From: JBAYDV01 sp041672845
GTDB taxonomy: Bacteria; Bacteroidota; Bacteroidia; Bacteroidales; UBA932
DNA: 64,000 nucleotides
Direction of reading: 5' to 3'
Assembly (NCBI GenBank): GCA_041672845.1
Contig: JBAYYV010000002.1
Coordinates: 124,001-188,000, forward strand
The notes beneath the pieces were generated by a model. That model ran no database searches, was not told where the DNA came from, and saw only the letters and a program-made list of their open reading frames with translations. The position numbers and the translations under genes are program-made. Shown one piece after another: positions 14,831 to 23,290 of the stretch (within the stretch, counting starts at the first letter, position 1; each line of letters opens with the position of its first letter).

Positions 14831-16135
14831 TCATAATCTTGAAATTTTAGCACCAAGTTTATTTAATCTACCTTCAATATCTTGGTATCCTCTATCTATT
14901 TGTTCAATATTATTAATTTGGCTAGTTCCATTAGCACTCATAGCCGCTATCAATAAAGCTATACCTGCTCTAATGTCTGGAGAAGTCATAATGCCACCGC
15001 TTAAACATCTTTCATGATTATGACCTATAACTACTGCTCTATGTGGATCACATAAAATTATTTGTGCTCCCATATCTATTAACTTATCTACAAAAAACAG
15101 TCTACTTTCAAACATCTTCTGATGAATAAGAACTGAGCCTTTAGCTTGAGTAGCTACTACTAACATTACTGATAATAAGTCAGGAGTAAGTCCAGGCCAT
15201 GGGGCATCTGCTATATTCAAAATAGAACCGTCTATAAAGGATTCTATCTCATAATGATCTTGTGCTGGAATATATATATCATCATTTTTTTCTTCTAAAT
15301 GTATTCCGAGCCTTTTAAAACTATCAGGAATAATACCTAGATTTTTAATAGAAACATTTTTAATAGTTAACTCACTTCTACACATAGCAGCCATTCCTAT
15401 AAACGATCCCACTTCTATCATATCAGGTAAAATCTTATGCTCACATCCTTCCAAACTTTCAACACCTTCAATAGTTAGCATATTAGAAGCTATTCCAGTA
15501 ATTTTCGCACCCATCTTATTCAACATCTTACACAATTGCTGAAGATAAGGTTCACAAGCCGCATTATAAATGATAGTTTTACCTGATGCTAATACTGCCG
15601 CCATAATAATATTAGCAGTACCAGTAACAGAAGCTTCTTCTAATAAAATATAACTTCCTTTTAACTTTTTAGATACAATATGAAAAGTTTTATCTTTAGT
15701 ATTTACTTTAAATTCGGCTCCCAATTTTTCAAGTCCAAGTAAATGAGTATCTAATTTACGTCTTCCTATTTGATCTCCACCTGGTTTAGCTATTACTGCT
15801 TCTCCAAATCTGGTCAATAAAGGACCAGTAAGCATAATAGTACCTCTTAATATTCTATTTTGTTTTAAAAACTCTTCAGATTTAACATATTTTAAATCTA
15901 TATTATCAGCTTGAAATGAATAAGAAGAATTCCCAAGATTTTCGACTTTTATATTCATATTTCTTAGAAGCTGAATCATATTATTCACATCTAAGATATC
16001 AGGAACATTATGAACAATAACTTTAGAAGAAGTTAAAAGAGTGGCACAAAGAATTTGTAATACTTCATTTTTAGCTCCTTGCGGTTTTATATCTCCATGT
16101 AAGGTGGTTTTCCCCTCTACAATAAATGATGCCAT
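14831..16135 (-). CDS. murA: UDP-N-acetylglucosamine 1-carboxyvinyltransferase with Asp at the fosfomycin-target position
   Basis: MurA transfers enolpyruvate from PEP to UDP-GlcNAc, the first committed step of peptidoglycan synthesis. The N-terminus MASFIVEGKTTLHGDIKPQG, Lys22-Asn23 (GAKNEVLQ), RILRGTIMLTGPLL, KPGGDQIGRRKLDTHL, ASVTGTANIIMAA, PDMIEVGSFI and the C-terminal GGIMTSPDIRAGIALLIAAM are all typical. The active-site loop has Asp121 where most bacteria have the Cys alkylated by fosfomycin (PGGC). A Cys-to-Asp change is the known cause of natural fosfomycin resistance in mycobacterial and chlamydial MurA. Length (434) is normal. It is followed by murB. Confidence 0.96.
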   Translation of the reverse strand: MASFIVEGKTTLHGDIKPQGAKNEVLQILCATLLTSSKVIVHNVPDILDVNNMIQLLRNMNIKVENLGNSSYSFQADNIDLKYVKSEEFLKQNRILRGTIMLTGPLLTRFGEAVIAKPGGDQIGRRKLDTHLLGLEKLGAEFKVNTKDKTFHIVSKKLKGSYILLEEASVTGTANIIMAAVLASGKTIIYNAACEPYLQQLCKMLNKMGAKITGIASNMLTIEGVESLEGCEHKILPDMIEVGSFIGMAAMCRSELTIKNVSIKNLGIIPDSFKRLGIHLEEKNDDIYIPAQDHYEIESFIDGSILNIADAPWPGLTPDLLSVMLVVATQAKGSVLIHQKMFESRLFFVDKLIDMGAQIILCDPHRAVVIGHNHERCLSGGIMTSPDIRAGIALLIAAMSANGTSQINNIEQIDRGYQDIEGRLNKLGAKISRL

Positions 16136-16180
16136 ATTCCTTTTTTTGTAAATTTAATAAAATTTTAATTATCTTCTTAA

Positions 16181-17251
16181 TTATCTTTTACATAGATAAT
16201 CTTTTAATTCTTGTTTCCCTTTTTCTCTTATTTCTTCCTCCACTAGATTATCTTTTTCATTTACCACTGGCATAATCTCGACCTCAATAGGAAAATAAAA
16301 AAGTCTAGATTTTATTTCTTTTGGTAAATTCTTACTATATAATCTCTGAGCATCTTTTTCTGTAGTAATAAGAGCTGATATGGGATTCTTACGACACATT
16401 TTACTAATTTTTCTTATATCTGATTTAGTAAAATCATGATGATCAATAAACTTTATAGAATCCAATATTTGATATTTCTCAGATAAATTAAAGTTAAAAG
16501 CATTATTATTTGCTATAGCTGAAAAAGCAATAGCAGATTTAGCATAAGTATATCTTTGGTCACATTCTTTATTAAACACGGGATTTACAGTATTATATAC
16601 TATTTTAGAAAAGAATAAAACTTGTTCTTCTCTTAATCTAAGATTCTTTCTCCACCGTCTTCTAACAGAAATATCTATATCATCTATCACTTTAGTAACG
16701 ATAACTGCATCTGCTCTAGAAACTTGAGAAAACAAATCTCTCAAACGCCCAAGAGGTAATAAATAATCTTTCCAAATAGGTCTTGAATAATTCACTAACA
16801 ATAAAGTTTTAGAAGGTTTTACCCTTCTATACTGATAAGCATCATCTAATAAAATTAATTCCGGTCTTTCATTTTTATCTAATGCTTCAAATTTTTCTAT
16901 CGCTCTTTTTCTATTAGAATCGACTACAACTCTCACATTTGGAAACTTCTTCTTAATCTGTAAAGGTTCATCTCCACAATCACTAGAAGTCATATCAATA
17001 TTTACTTCCAGATAAGATTTGGTTTTTCTTTTATATCCTCTAGAAATCACAGCCACCCTTTTTTCTGTTTGAAACATTCGGATAAGCATTTCTATATGAG
17101 GAGTTTTTCCTGTACCACCCACGGTAATATTACCTACACATATAATAGGAGTCTCAAATTCATAAGATTTCTTCCACCCTTTATCGTAAAACTTATTACG
17201 AATATAAAGGATCAAATAATATGGAGCAAGAAGAATTTTATCAGCTAACAT
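16181..17251 (-). CDS. lpxK: Tetraacyldisaccharide 4'-kinase
   Basis: LpxK phosphorylates the 4' position of the lipid A precursor at the inner membrane, which shows the cell makes LPS. The Walker A-like loop CVGNITVGGTGKTPHIEML at about residues 37-55 is the family hallmark, followed by AVISRGYKRKTKSYLEV, CGDEPLQIKKKFPNVRVVVDSNR, LILLDDAYQYRRVKPSKTLLLV (DDxxQ motif), LPLGRLRDLFSQVSRADAVIVTK, and FIDHHDFTKSDI with ALITTEKDAQRL near the C-terminus. Length (356) is normal. Its ATG overlaps the pfkA stop codon by one base (TAATG), so translation is coupled. Confidence 0.96.
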   Translation of the reverse strand: MLADKILLAPYYLILYIRNKFYDKGWKKSYEFETPIICVGNITVGGTGKTPHIEMLIRMFQTEKRVAVISRGYKRKTKSYLEVNIDMTSSDCGDEPLQIKKKFPNVRVVVDSNRKRAIEKFEALDKNERPELILLDDAYQYRRVKPSKTLLLVNYSRPIWKDYLLPLGRLRDLFSQVSRADAVIVTKVIDDIDISVRRRWRKNLRLREEQVLFFSKIVYNTVNPVFNKECDQRYTYAKSAIAFSAIANNNAFNFNLSEKYQILDSIKFIDHHDFTKSDIRKISKMCRKNPISALITTEKDAQRLYSKNLPKEIKSRLFYFPIEVEIMPVVNEKDNLVEEEIREKGKQELKDYLCKR

Positions 17252-18240
17252 TAGATGGACAATATTTTAGTAAGTTTTATATATTCTTCATGGAAACTAG
17301 GATGTTTAGAAAGAGCTTCTTCGAAAGGAGTATAAATATATTTACTATTCACTTTCCCCACCATAACTTTAGATTGCCCTTCTAACAAACCTTTAACAGC
17401 ATAATAACCTAAATTACTAGCAAGCACTCTATCATAACAAGAAGGTGAACCACCTCTCTGAATATGCCCTAAAATCGCTACTCGAGTTTCATATTGAGGA
17501 AGCCTTTCCTTCATCTTAGCGGCGATTTCAAAAGTATTTCCTTGCTTTTCACCTTCAGCTACTATTACTATACCAGAAGTCTTATTTTTCCTTCTTTCTA
17601 TCATTAAATATTCATATAAAGAATCTAAAGATGTATTTATTTCAGGTATAAGAACTGCCTCTGCTCCACTTGCTACTGCTGTATTTAATGCTATATGCCC
17701 TGCGTCTCTTCCCATTACTTCTACAAAAAATATTCTATTATGACTATCTGCCGTATCTCTTAATTTATCTATAGCTTCTACGGCAGTATTAAGTGCCGTA
17801 TCAAAACCTATGGTCATATCTGTTCCATAAATATCATTATCTATAGTACCCGGAATACCGATGACAGGAATATCATATTCCTCCGAAAAACATTTAGCTC
17901 CCCTAAAAGAACCATCACCACCTATTATTACTAAAGCATCAATTCCAGAATTTCGTAAATTATTATATGCTTGTTTTCTATATTTTTTTTCTTTGAATTC
18001 AGGACAACGAGCAGTTTTAAGCATAGTTCCACCTAGGCTAATGATCTTACCCACAGAATATGATTGCATAGGAATAAATAATCTGTTTACTAAGCCCTCA
18101 TATCCTCTTCTAATTCCTATAACTTCTTTCTTATTAAAAATAGCAGTTCTTACTACTGATCTAATAGCAGCATTCATTCCAGGTGAATCTCCACCTGAAG
18201 TAAGAACACCTATAGTCTTTATTTTATTATTTTCACACAT
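17251..18240 (-). CDS. pfkA: ATP-dependent 6-phosphofructokinase
   Basis: This enzyme commits fructose 6-phosphate to glycolysis. Signatures are IGVLTSGGDSPGMNAAIRSVVR at residues 10-31 (ATP binding), GTMLKTARCPEF, ALVIIGGDGSFRGA near residue 101, IPGTIDNDIYGTDMTIGFDTAL near 130 with the catalytic Asp, EVMGRDAGHIAL near 173, EGEKQG near 225 and LGHIQRGGSPSCYDRVLA near 255. The Gly-Gly-Asp-Gly in the ATP site indicates an ATP-dependent rather than a pyrophosphate-dependent enzyme. Length (329) fits the PfkA class. It is the first gene of the pfkA-lpxK pair. Confidence 0.96.
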   Translation of the reverse strand: MCENNKIKTIGVLTSGGDSPGMNAAIRSVVRTAIFNKKEVIGIRRGYEGLVNRLFIPMQSYSVGKIISLGGTMLKTARCPEFKEKKYRKQAYNNLRNSGIDALVIIGGDGSFRGAKCFSEEYDIPVIGIPGTIDNDIYGTDMTIGFDTALNTAVEAIDKLRDTADSHNRIFFVEVMGRDAGHIALNTAVASGAEAVLIPEINTSLDSLYEYLMIERRKNKTSGIVIVAEGEKQGNTFEIAAKMKERLPQYETRVAILGHIQRGGSPSCYDRVLASNLGYYAVKGLLEGQSKVMVGKVNSKYIYTPFEEALSKHPSFHEEYIKLTKILSI

Positions 18241-18287
18241 CTTATTAAGATAAGATTTAAAGATAATACTTTTCTTAGAAATTTAAT

Positions 18288-18301
18288 ACCTATCTATAGG
18301 T
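18288..18301. promoter_or_regulatory. Small inverted repeat upstream of pfkA
   Basis: ACCTATCTATAGGT is a 14-base palindrome-like site with 6-base arms and a CT centre. It lies 47 bases upstream of the pfkA start, in the 108-base gap after the TonB receptor gene. It could be an operator; nothing identifies the binding protein. Confidence 0.3.
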
Positions 18302-18348
18302 GTTTATTAAGAATTCCATAATTTTTACTTGTATTATGTTTTATAATA

Positions 18349-20481
18349 TTAAAATTTATAAGCTATTCTTAAAAAAGCAAATGCACCGATAGATTCATAA
18401 CCACTAGCTGTAATATATGTTCTATCAAATATATTGTTAACACCTATACTTAAAATATAATTTTCTTTAAAAGTATGTTGAATTTTTGCATCACATACTC
18501 CCATAGAAGGTATAGTATTAATTTCATATTCCCCATATTTATTAGGGCCATCTTCTAAATTATCAGATGTCATATATTGTTTAGTTTTAAATCTATAATT
18601 TAAATATAAATTTGTACTATTATAATTCCAATTAAGGCCTAAATTATACATAAGTTTAGGAGAATATGATAATACCTTTCCTGTTAAATCTGTATCTCCA
18701 AAATCTGGATTAATATCAAATTTTTTAATTTCAGAATTAGAATATGTAAAATTAGAGAATAAATTCAAATTTCTAGTTAACTGATAATTAATATCTAATT
18801 CAGCACCATACATTTCTACTCCACCGATATTAGACTGTTTTAATAAAGGTTTATACTTTCTACCTACTTGTACTTTTTCTCCCGTATTTACTTTATAAAT
18901 AAAGTCAGTACCATAAGCATAATATAGTGAAGGAGAAATAGTTAACATAGAAAAATCATTCATATTAAAAAATGAGAAATCACCACCTATTTCATAATTA
19001 TTTACATATTCGGGTTTTAAATCAGGATTAGCAATAGTGATACCGCCTTGTGTCCAGCCTGTTCTACACATATCTTCTAATGCTCCGGGACGGAATCCTC
19101 TAGAAAAAGACGTATATAAACGAGCATTATTATTAAACTCATATTCCAAAGCTAATTTAGGGCTAAATGCAGTCCAATCAGCTTTATTGATTTTGCCTGT
19201 AAATTGTTGGAAAATAGATGTCGTACTTGTAGCATTATATACTGAAAATTCACCTTCCCCGATATGAGCTATATCTATTCTGACTGAAGGGAGAATAATT
19301 AATCTTTCATCTAAAAATTTAATTTCATCTTGTAGATTTACTGCAAATAAATCTTGAGAACCTTCATTTTTAACTAAATCAGTAGAAGTTCTATAAATAT
19401 CTTTTCCAATCACAGATCCACCTTTATATTCTAATCCAGCAGAGAGAGTGTTATTAGCTGAAAAATTATAATTGTACGATATCCAAGCACCCCAGTCTCG
19501 TCTTAAAGCTCTAACATCATATATATCAGAGCTCTTAAACTTAACTTCATTCATAGATTCATAATTTAAAAAAGCGGACAAATCCCAATGAGATTTTCCA
19601 GCGGACCCAATATAATTTAATCTAGCAGAATGAGTTTTATATCTATTTTCAGCATTTACCCATGCATTTGAAGCATCTTTAGTCCTTTCTCCTTCAGATC
19701 TGAGTCCATCATAATAATGATAATCTACTAATATCTTTTGATTTCCCCCTATATATCTTCCTATACTACCGCCGATACCACCTTCGTGCATATATAAGGA
19801 TGTCACTTCTTCATTATCTTTATGTTCTTCTTGATAATAACCGTCTGAATGAGAATAATTAGCATTTATATCAAAGAACCAATCTCCAAATCTTTTGTTG
19901 GCATCTTCCTTTAATATAATAGAATTATAAGAACCATAATCTAAACTAACTTTAACATCTAATTTTTCTTTAGGGGTTTTTGTAATAAAATTAACAGAAC
20001 CTCCCATCGCATTACCACCAAAAAGATTTGAGTTAGGGCCTTTTACGATTTCGATAGTTTTAATATTCTCCATATTAATCATATTGAAATTAACGCCACC
20101 TGTAGAAGCTTTATTAATAGGAATTCCATCTATTAATATTTGAGTTCTGGCTTGAGCACCTCCACCCATACCTCTTAGAATAACATAAGCATGTTTATCG
20201 AAAATACCATGATTTCTAGAAACATTTGCTCCTGAAACATTCTGAATAGGATCTTCTGGATTAGTCAAAGACATAGCCTGGAAAACATATGACGGAATAG
20301 CCTTTATTCTAACTGGAATATCAAAAATAGGTCTTTTGGTTTTAGTGGCTGATACTACGATTTGATTTAAATCATTAACACCCGTAGTATCTTTCACATC
20401 TTTTTTTATAGTCACATTAGACTGTCCAAATACAAATACTGGTAATAAAATTAGAAGTATAATATTAATACTCTTTTTCAT
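18349..20481 (-). CDS. TonB-dependent outer membrane receptor
   Basis: This 710-residue protein begins with a signal peptide (MKKSINIILLILLPVFVFGQ). A plug domain follows (NQIVVSATKTKRPIFDIP near residue 40; VSGANVSRNHGIFDKHAYVILRGMGG; TQILIDGIPINKASTGGVNF; IKTIEIVKGPNSNLFGGNAMGGSVNFIT to about residue 165), then a 22-strand type beta-barrel. The barrel contains FSPKLALEYEFNNNARLYTSFSRGFRPGALEDM and ends in Phe (FAFLRIAYKF), as outer membrane proteins do. There is no CarboxypepD-like extension and no SusD partner, so it is of the siderophore/cobalamin/metal class rather than SusC. The substrate cannot be read from the sequence. A 21-base palindrome upstream may be its operator. Confidence 0.93.
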   Translation of the reverse strand: MKKSINIILLILLPVFVFGQSNVTIKKDVKDTTGVNDLNQIVVSATKTKRPIFDIPVRIKAIPSYVFQAMSLTNPEDPIQNVSGANVSRNHGIFDKHAYVILRGMGGGAQARTQILIDGIPINKASTGGVNFNMINMENIKTIEIVKGPNSNLFGGNAMGGSVNFITKTPKEKLDVKVSLDYGSYNSIILKEDANKRFGDWFFDINANYSHSDGYYQEEHKDNEEVTSLYMHEGGIGGSIGRYIGGNQKILVDYHYYDGLRSEGERTKDASNAWVNAENRYKTHSARLNYIGSAGKSHWDLSAFLNYESMNEVKFKSSDIYDVRALRRDWGAWISYNYNFSANNTLSAGLEYKGGSVIGKDIYRTSTDLVKNEGSQDLFAVNLQDEIKFLDERLIILPSVRIDIAHIGEGEFSVYNATSTTSIFQQFTGKINKADWTAFSPKLALEYEFNNNARLYTSFSRGFRPGALEDMCRTGWTQGGITIANPDLKPEYVNNYEIGGDFSFFNMNDFSMLTISPSLYYAYGTDFIYKVNTGEKVQVGRKYKPLLKQSNIGGVEMYGAELDINYQLTRNLNLFSNFTYSNSEIKKFDINPDFGDTDLTGKVLSYSPKLMYNLGLNWNYNSTNLYLNYRFKTKQYMTSDNLEDGPNKYGEYEINTIPSMGVCDAKIQHTFKENYILSIGVNNIFDRTYITASGYESIGAFAFLRIAYKF

Positions 20482-20558
20482 GAATTTTTTTTGATTATTT
20501 GTGGTTAATTTAAGTTATTGTACTTATTAGTTGGTGTCTTGAATTTTTTGGCTCGATA

Positions 20559-20579
20559 CTTATAAAACCGTTTTATAAG
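20559..20579. promoter_or_regulatory. 21-base palindrome upstream of the TonB receptor
   Basis: CTTATAAAAC and GTTTTATAAG are perfect 10-base arms around a single central C. The site is 78 bases from the receptor start codon. It could bind a dimeric repressor or form a stem in the 5' untranslated RNA. It is not followed by a U-run, so it is not a terminator. Confidence 0.5.
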
Positions 20580-20750
20580 AACAATAAAAACATAGTCCTT
20601 TTAATCATAAAAAAAGTCATACTTTCATTTTTAACTTTAACTCTCACATTTTTTGAACAGTTAAAAGGGATTATCCTTCTTAAAAGAAAATAATATTTGG
20701 CCTAAGTTTTACTATTGTTAATTTTACTTTATTTATTTAAGTTTGTATAG

Positions 20751-20758
20751 TATATTTG
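20751..20758 (+). promoter_or_regulatory. Promoter -7 box of the PqqD-like gene
   Basis: TATATTTG matches TAnnTTTG and lies 54 bases before the ATG at 20813. It overlaps an upstream in-frame TTG (20756), which therefore cannot be the start. Confidence 0.5.
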
Positions 20759-20812
20759 TATTTATATTATATTAATAAATTCTTTTACAAATATCGCAAA
20801 AATAACTTAATT

Positions 20813-21082
20813 ATGAAAATCGTAGAAGGTGCCAAAAAACGTGAAATTTCTGGTGAAGTAGTTATAGTAATTCCTTCTTTTACAAATTTGAAAAAGAAAA
20901 AAATAATCTCAGTAAACAAGACTACAGAGTGGCTTCTCCAAGAACTTGACCATAAAGACTTCAAGACCTCTGACATTACTAATTTATTACATAAGAAATA
21001 TAATATCGATAAAGATATTGCTGATAAAGATGCTATTAAATGGGTAAGAGCTCTAAAAAAATATGGCTTAATTGTTAAATAA
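20813..21082 (+). CDS. Orphan PqqD-like (RiPP recognition element) protein
   Basis: This is a small protein of 89 residues (MKIVEGAKKREISGEVVIVI...). It has the look of the PqqD family: an N-terminal three-strand beta part with ISVNKTTEWLLQEL (normally LNxTAxxIWxxL), then helices with TSDITNLLHKKYNI and a C-terminal RALKKYGLIVK. PqqD domains bind leader peptides of ribosomally made peptides and hand them to radical SAM or other modifying enzymes. No such enzyme or precursor peptide is nearby. It lies 25 bases before the S9 peptidase gene and is likely cotranscribed. The assignment is from fold-type pattern only; the function here is unknown. Confidence 0.65.
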   Translation: MKIVEGAKKREISGEVVIVIPSFTNLKKKKIISVNKTTEWLLQELDHKDFKTSDITNLLHKKYNIDKDIADKDAIKWVRALKKYGLIVK

Positions 21083-21107
21083 TCTTGTAAATTAATAAAT
21101 TATATAT

Positions 21108-23216
21108 ATGAAAAAATCCTTAATAATACTTTCAATTTTAATGCTTATGGCAAGTTGTGTATCTAAACCAGAAAACAAAGATGCTATAATAGAAAAAACA
21201 TCTATTGTTTCTAATGATGGCGTATTAACTCCTGAAATTATGCTTGAGTTAGGTCGCGTATCTGACCCTCAGCTTTCTCCTAATAAGAGTAAAATAATTT
21301 ATGGTATTACTTATACTGATATAGACCAAAACAAAAGCGTAAGACAACTTTATACTATGTCTGTAGATGGTAAAAATAATCAAGAAATTACTCACTTTAC
21401 TAAAAGTGCATATAATGCTCGCTGGTACAATGATGACAATATCTTATTTATTCAGAATGGACAAATTCAACTTATGAATCCTGATGGTTCTAACATCAGG
21501 AGAGTAAGTAATGTACAAGGTGGAGTTACAGGATTTGAACTCTCACCTGATCATAAAAAAATTATTTATTCCCATGAAATAAAAGCATGCATCCACCCTA
21601 CCGATAACTATAAAGATTTACCAAAATCTACAGGTAGAACTATAACAGGTTTAATGTATAGACATTGGGATCATTTCGTAGAAACTATTCCTCATACTTA
21701 CATTACTGACATAAAAATCTTTGATGATTTTATTATGGATGAGGGCGTAGATATCCTAGATGGTGCACCTTTCGAATTACCCACATGTCCTTGGAGTGGT
21801 CTAGAACAATTATCTTGGACACCTGACGCTACACAAATCGCATATTCTTGCAGAAAATTAACTGGCAAAGATTATGCTTTATCTACCAACACTGATATTT
21901 ATCTTTATGATGTAGCTAATAAAACTTGTAAAAATCTTACCGAAGGCATGATGGGATATGATACAGATCCTGTTTTCTCACCTGACGGCAATTATCTCGC
22001 TTGGATTAGTATGAAGAGAGCTGGTTATGAAGCTGACCAACAAAGACTTTTTATCATGAATATGAAGACCATGGAGAAAAAAGATATTTCTATTAAATTT
22101 GATTATAATATCACTAATCCCGTATGGAGCCATGATAGCAAATCTATTTATTTCACTTCACTAGTAAATGCGTTACAAGGTCTTTTCGTAACAGATTTAT
22201 ATAGTAACATTACTAGAATTACTAAAGAAAATGATTGGCATGATTACGGTAAAGTAATAGAAAACAATGGTAGATTAATTTCTTGTATGCAGTCTATGGA
22301 TAAACCTAACGAGATCGTTTCTGTTATTATCGAAGATGGTTCATTTACTCGTTTAACTCATGAAAACGACAATATCTTCGCACAATTAAAAGATTGTACT
22401 ACAGAACAAAGATGGCTTACTACTGTAGATAAAAAGAAAATGCATGAATGGGTAATATTTCCACCTAATTTCGATAAAACTAAAAAATATCCTGTTATTG
22501 AATTCTTTACAGGAGGCCCTCAAGGAACACTTTCACAACATTGGTCTACAAGATGGAACTTTAGATTAATGGCTGCCCAAGGTTATATCGTACTACTACC
22601 TAATAGACGTGGTACTACAGCATTCGGTCAAGACTGGTGTGAAGAAATTTCAGGTGATTACTATGGCCTTAATATGGACGATTATTTAACTGCTGCAAAA
22701 AATATTAAGAAAGAAAAATATTGTGGTAAGATAGGTGCTTCAGGAGCCAGTTATGGTGGATTCTCTATTTATTATATGGCTGGTCATCACCATGGCATGT
22801 ATGATGCATTTTTAGCTCATGCGGGTATATTTAATCAAGAACATATGTACTTAGAAACCGAGGAACTTTGGTTTCCACATTGGGATAACGGTGGTAGTCC
22901 ATGGGATAAAAATAGAATTGCTAAAAAACATTATGAACATTCAGCTCATAAATTTATCCAAAACTGGGATACCCCTATTATGGTTACTGCAGGCGAATTA
23001 GATTATAGAGTCCCCGTAGATCAAAATATGGCAGCTTTCAACGCTGCACAATTAATGGGTATTCCTTCTAGAATGTTACTATTCCCTGATGAAAATCATT
23101 GGATTTTAAAACCTCAGAATGCTATACATTGGCAACGCGAATATTTTAAATGGTTTGACCAATGGTTAAAACCAGCAAAAACTAATTCAGATAATGCAAT
23201 AGTAGCTGAAAAATAA
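21108..23216 (+). CDS. S9 family peptidase lipoprotein (DPP IV / acylaminoacyl peptidase-like)
   Basis: The 702-residue protein starts with a lipoprotein signal (MKKSLIILSILMLMASC, lipobox MASC). Residues about 45-425 form a TolB/WD40-like beta-propeller with repeated SPDxxxIxY motifs (LSPNKSKIIYG, LSPDHKKIIYS, WTPDATQIAYS, FSPDGNYLAWI, WSHDSKSIYFT). Residues about 440-702 are the alpha/beta-hydrolase: nucleophile Ser in GASGASYGGFSIYYMAG, Asp in AGELDYRVPV and His in DENHWILKP complete the triad. It probably cleaves peptides, often after Pro or Ala, at the cell envelope. It is cotranscribed with the PqqD-like gene and ends before a strong bidirectional terminator. Confidence 0.93.
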   Translation: MKKSLIILSILMLMASCVSKPENKDAIIEKTSIVSNDGVLTPEIMLELGRVSDPQLSPNKSKIIYGITYTDIDQNKSVRQLYTMSVDGKNNQEITHFTKSAYNARWYNDDNILFIQNGQIQLMNPDGSNIRRVSNVQGGVTGFELSPDHKKIIYSHEIKACIHPTDNYKDLPKSTGRTITGLMYRHWDHFVETIPHTYITDIKIFDDFIMDEGVDILDGAPFELPTCPWSGLEQLSWTPDATQIAYSCRKLTGKDYALSTNTDIYLYDVANKTCKNLTEGMMGYDTDPVFSPDGNYLAWISMKRAGYEADQQRLFIMNMKTMEKKDISIKFDYNITNPVWSHDSKSIYFTSLVNALQGLFVTDLYSNITRITKENDWHDYGKVIENNGRLISCMQSMDKPNEIVSVIIEDGSFTRLTHENDNIFAQLKDCTTEQRWLTTVDKKKMHEWVIFPPNFDKTKKYPVIEFFTGGPQGTLSQHWSTRWNFRLMAAQGYIVLLPNRRGTTAFGQDWCEEISGDYYGLNMDDYLTAAKNIKKEKYCGKIGASGASYGGFSIYYMAGHHHGMYDAFLAHAGIFNQEHMYLETEELWFPHWDNGGSPWDKNRIAKKHYEHSAHKFIQNWDTPIMVTAGELDYRVPVDQNMAAFNAAQLMGIPSRMLLFPDENHWILKPQNAIHWQREYFKWFDQWLKPAKTNSDNAIVAEK

Positions 23217-23235
23217 TGCAATAAATGCTAAATAT

Positions 23236-23266
23236 AAACGAGGGAGTTATAAAAACTCCCTCGTTT
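23236..23266. terminator. Bidirectional terminator between the S9 peptidase and the DUF3857 gene
   Basis: AAACGAGGGAGTT and AACTCCCTCGTTT form a perfect 13-bp stem with a 5-base loop. A-rich sequence on the left and T-rich on the right allow it to work in both directions between two convergent genes. Confidence 0.85.
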
Positions 23267-23290
23267 ATTTATATATTGTTGTAATATAAA

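Larger units (their letters stand above)
20482..20812. promoter_or_regulatory. Divergent control region between the TonB receptor and the PqqD-like gene
   Basis: This 331-base AT-rich stretch separates two divergent genes. It contains the 21-base palindrome at 20559-20579 and the plus-strand -7 box at 20751-20758. I see no riboswitch-like fold and no terminator. A 15-codon hydrophobic frame on the minus strand (20573-20620) ends within the palindrome but has no other support. Confidence 0.5.

Noticed and set aside
13792..14856. Longer murB starting at a TTG within murA
   Set aside because: The ATG at 14820 gives the standard MurB N-terminus and a ten-base gap to murA.
20573..20620. A 15-codon hydrophobic frame on the minus strand upstream of the TonB receptor, as a second leader peptide
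   Set aside because: It has no codon bias for a relevant amino acid and no U-tailed terminator after it; the hairpin it runs into is a palindrome without a T-run.
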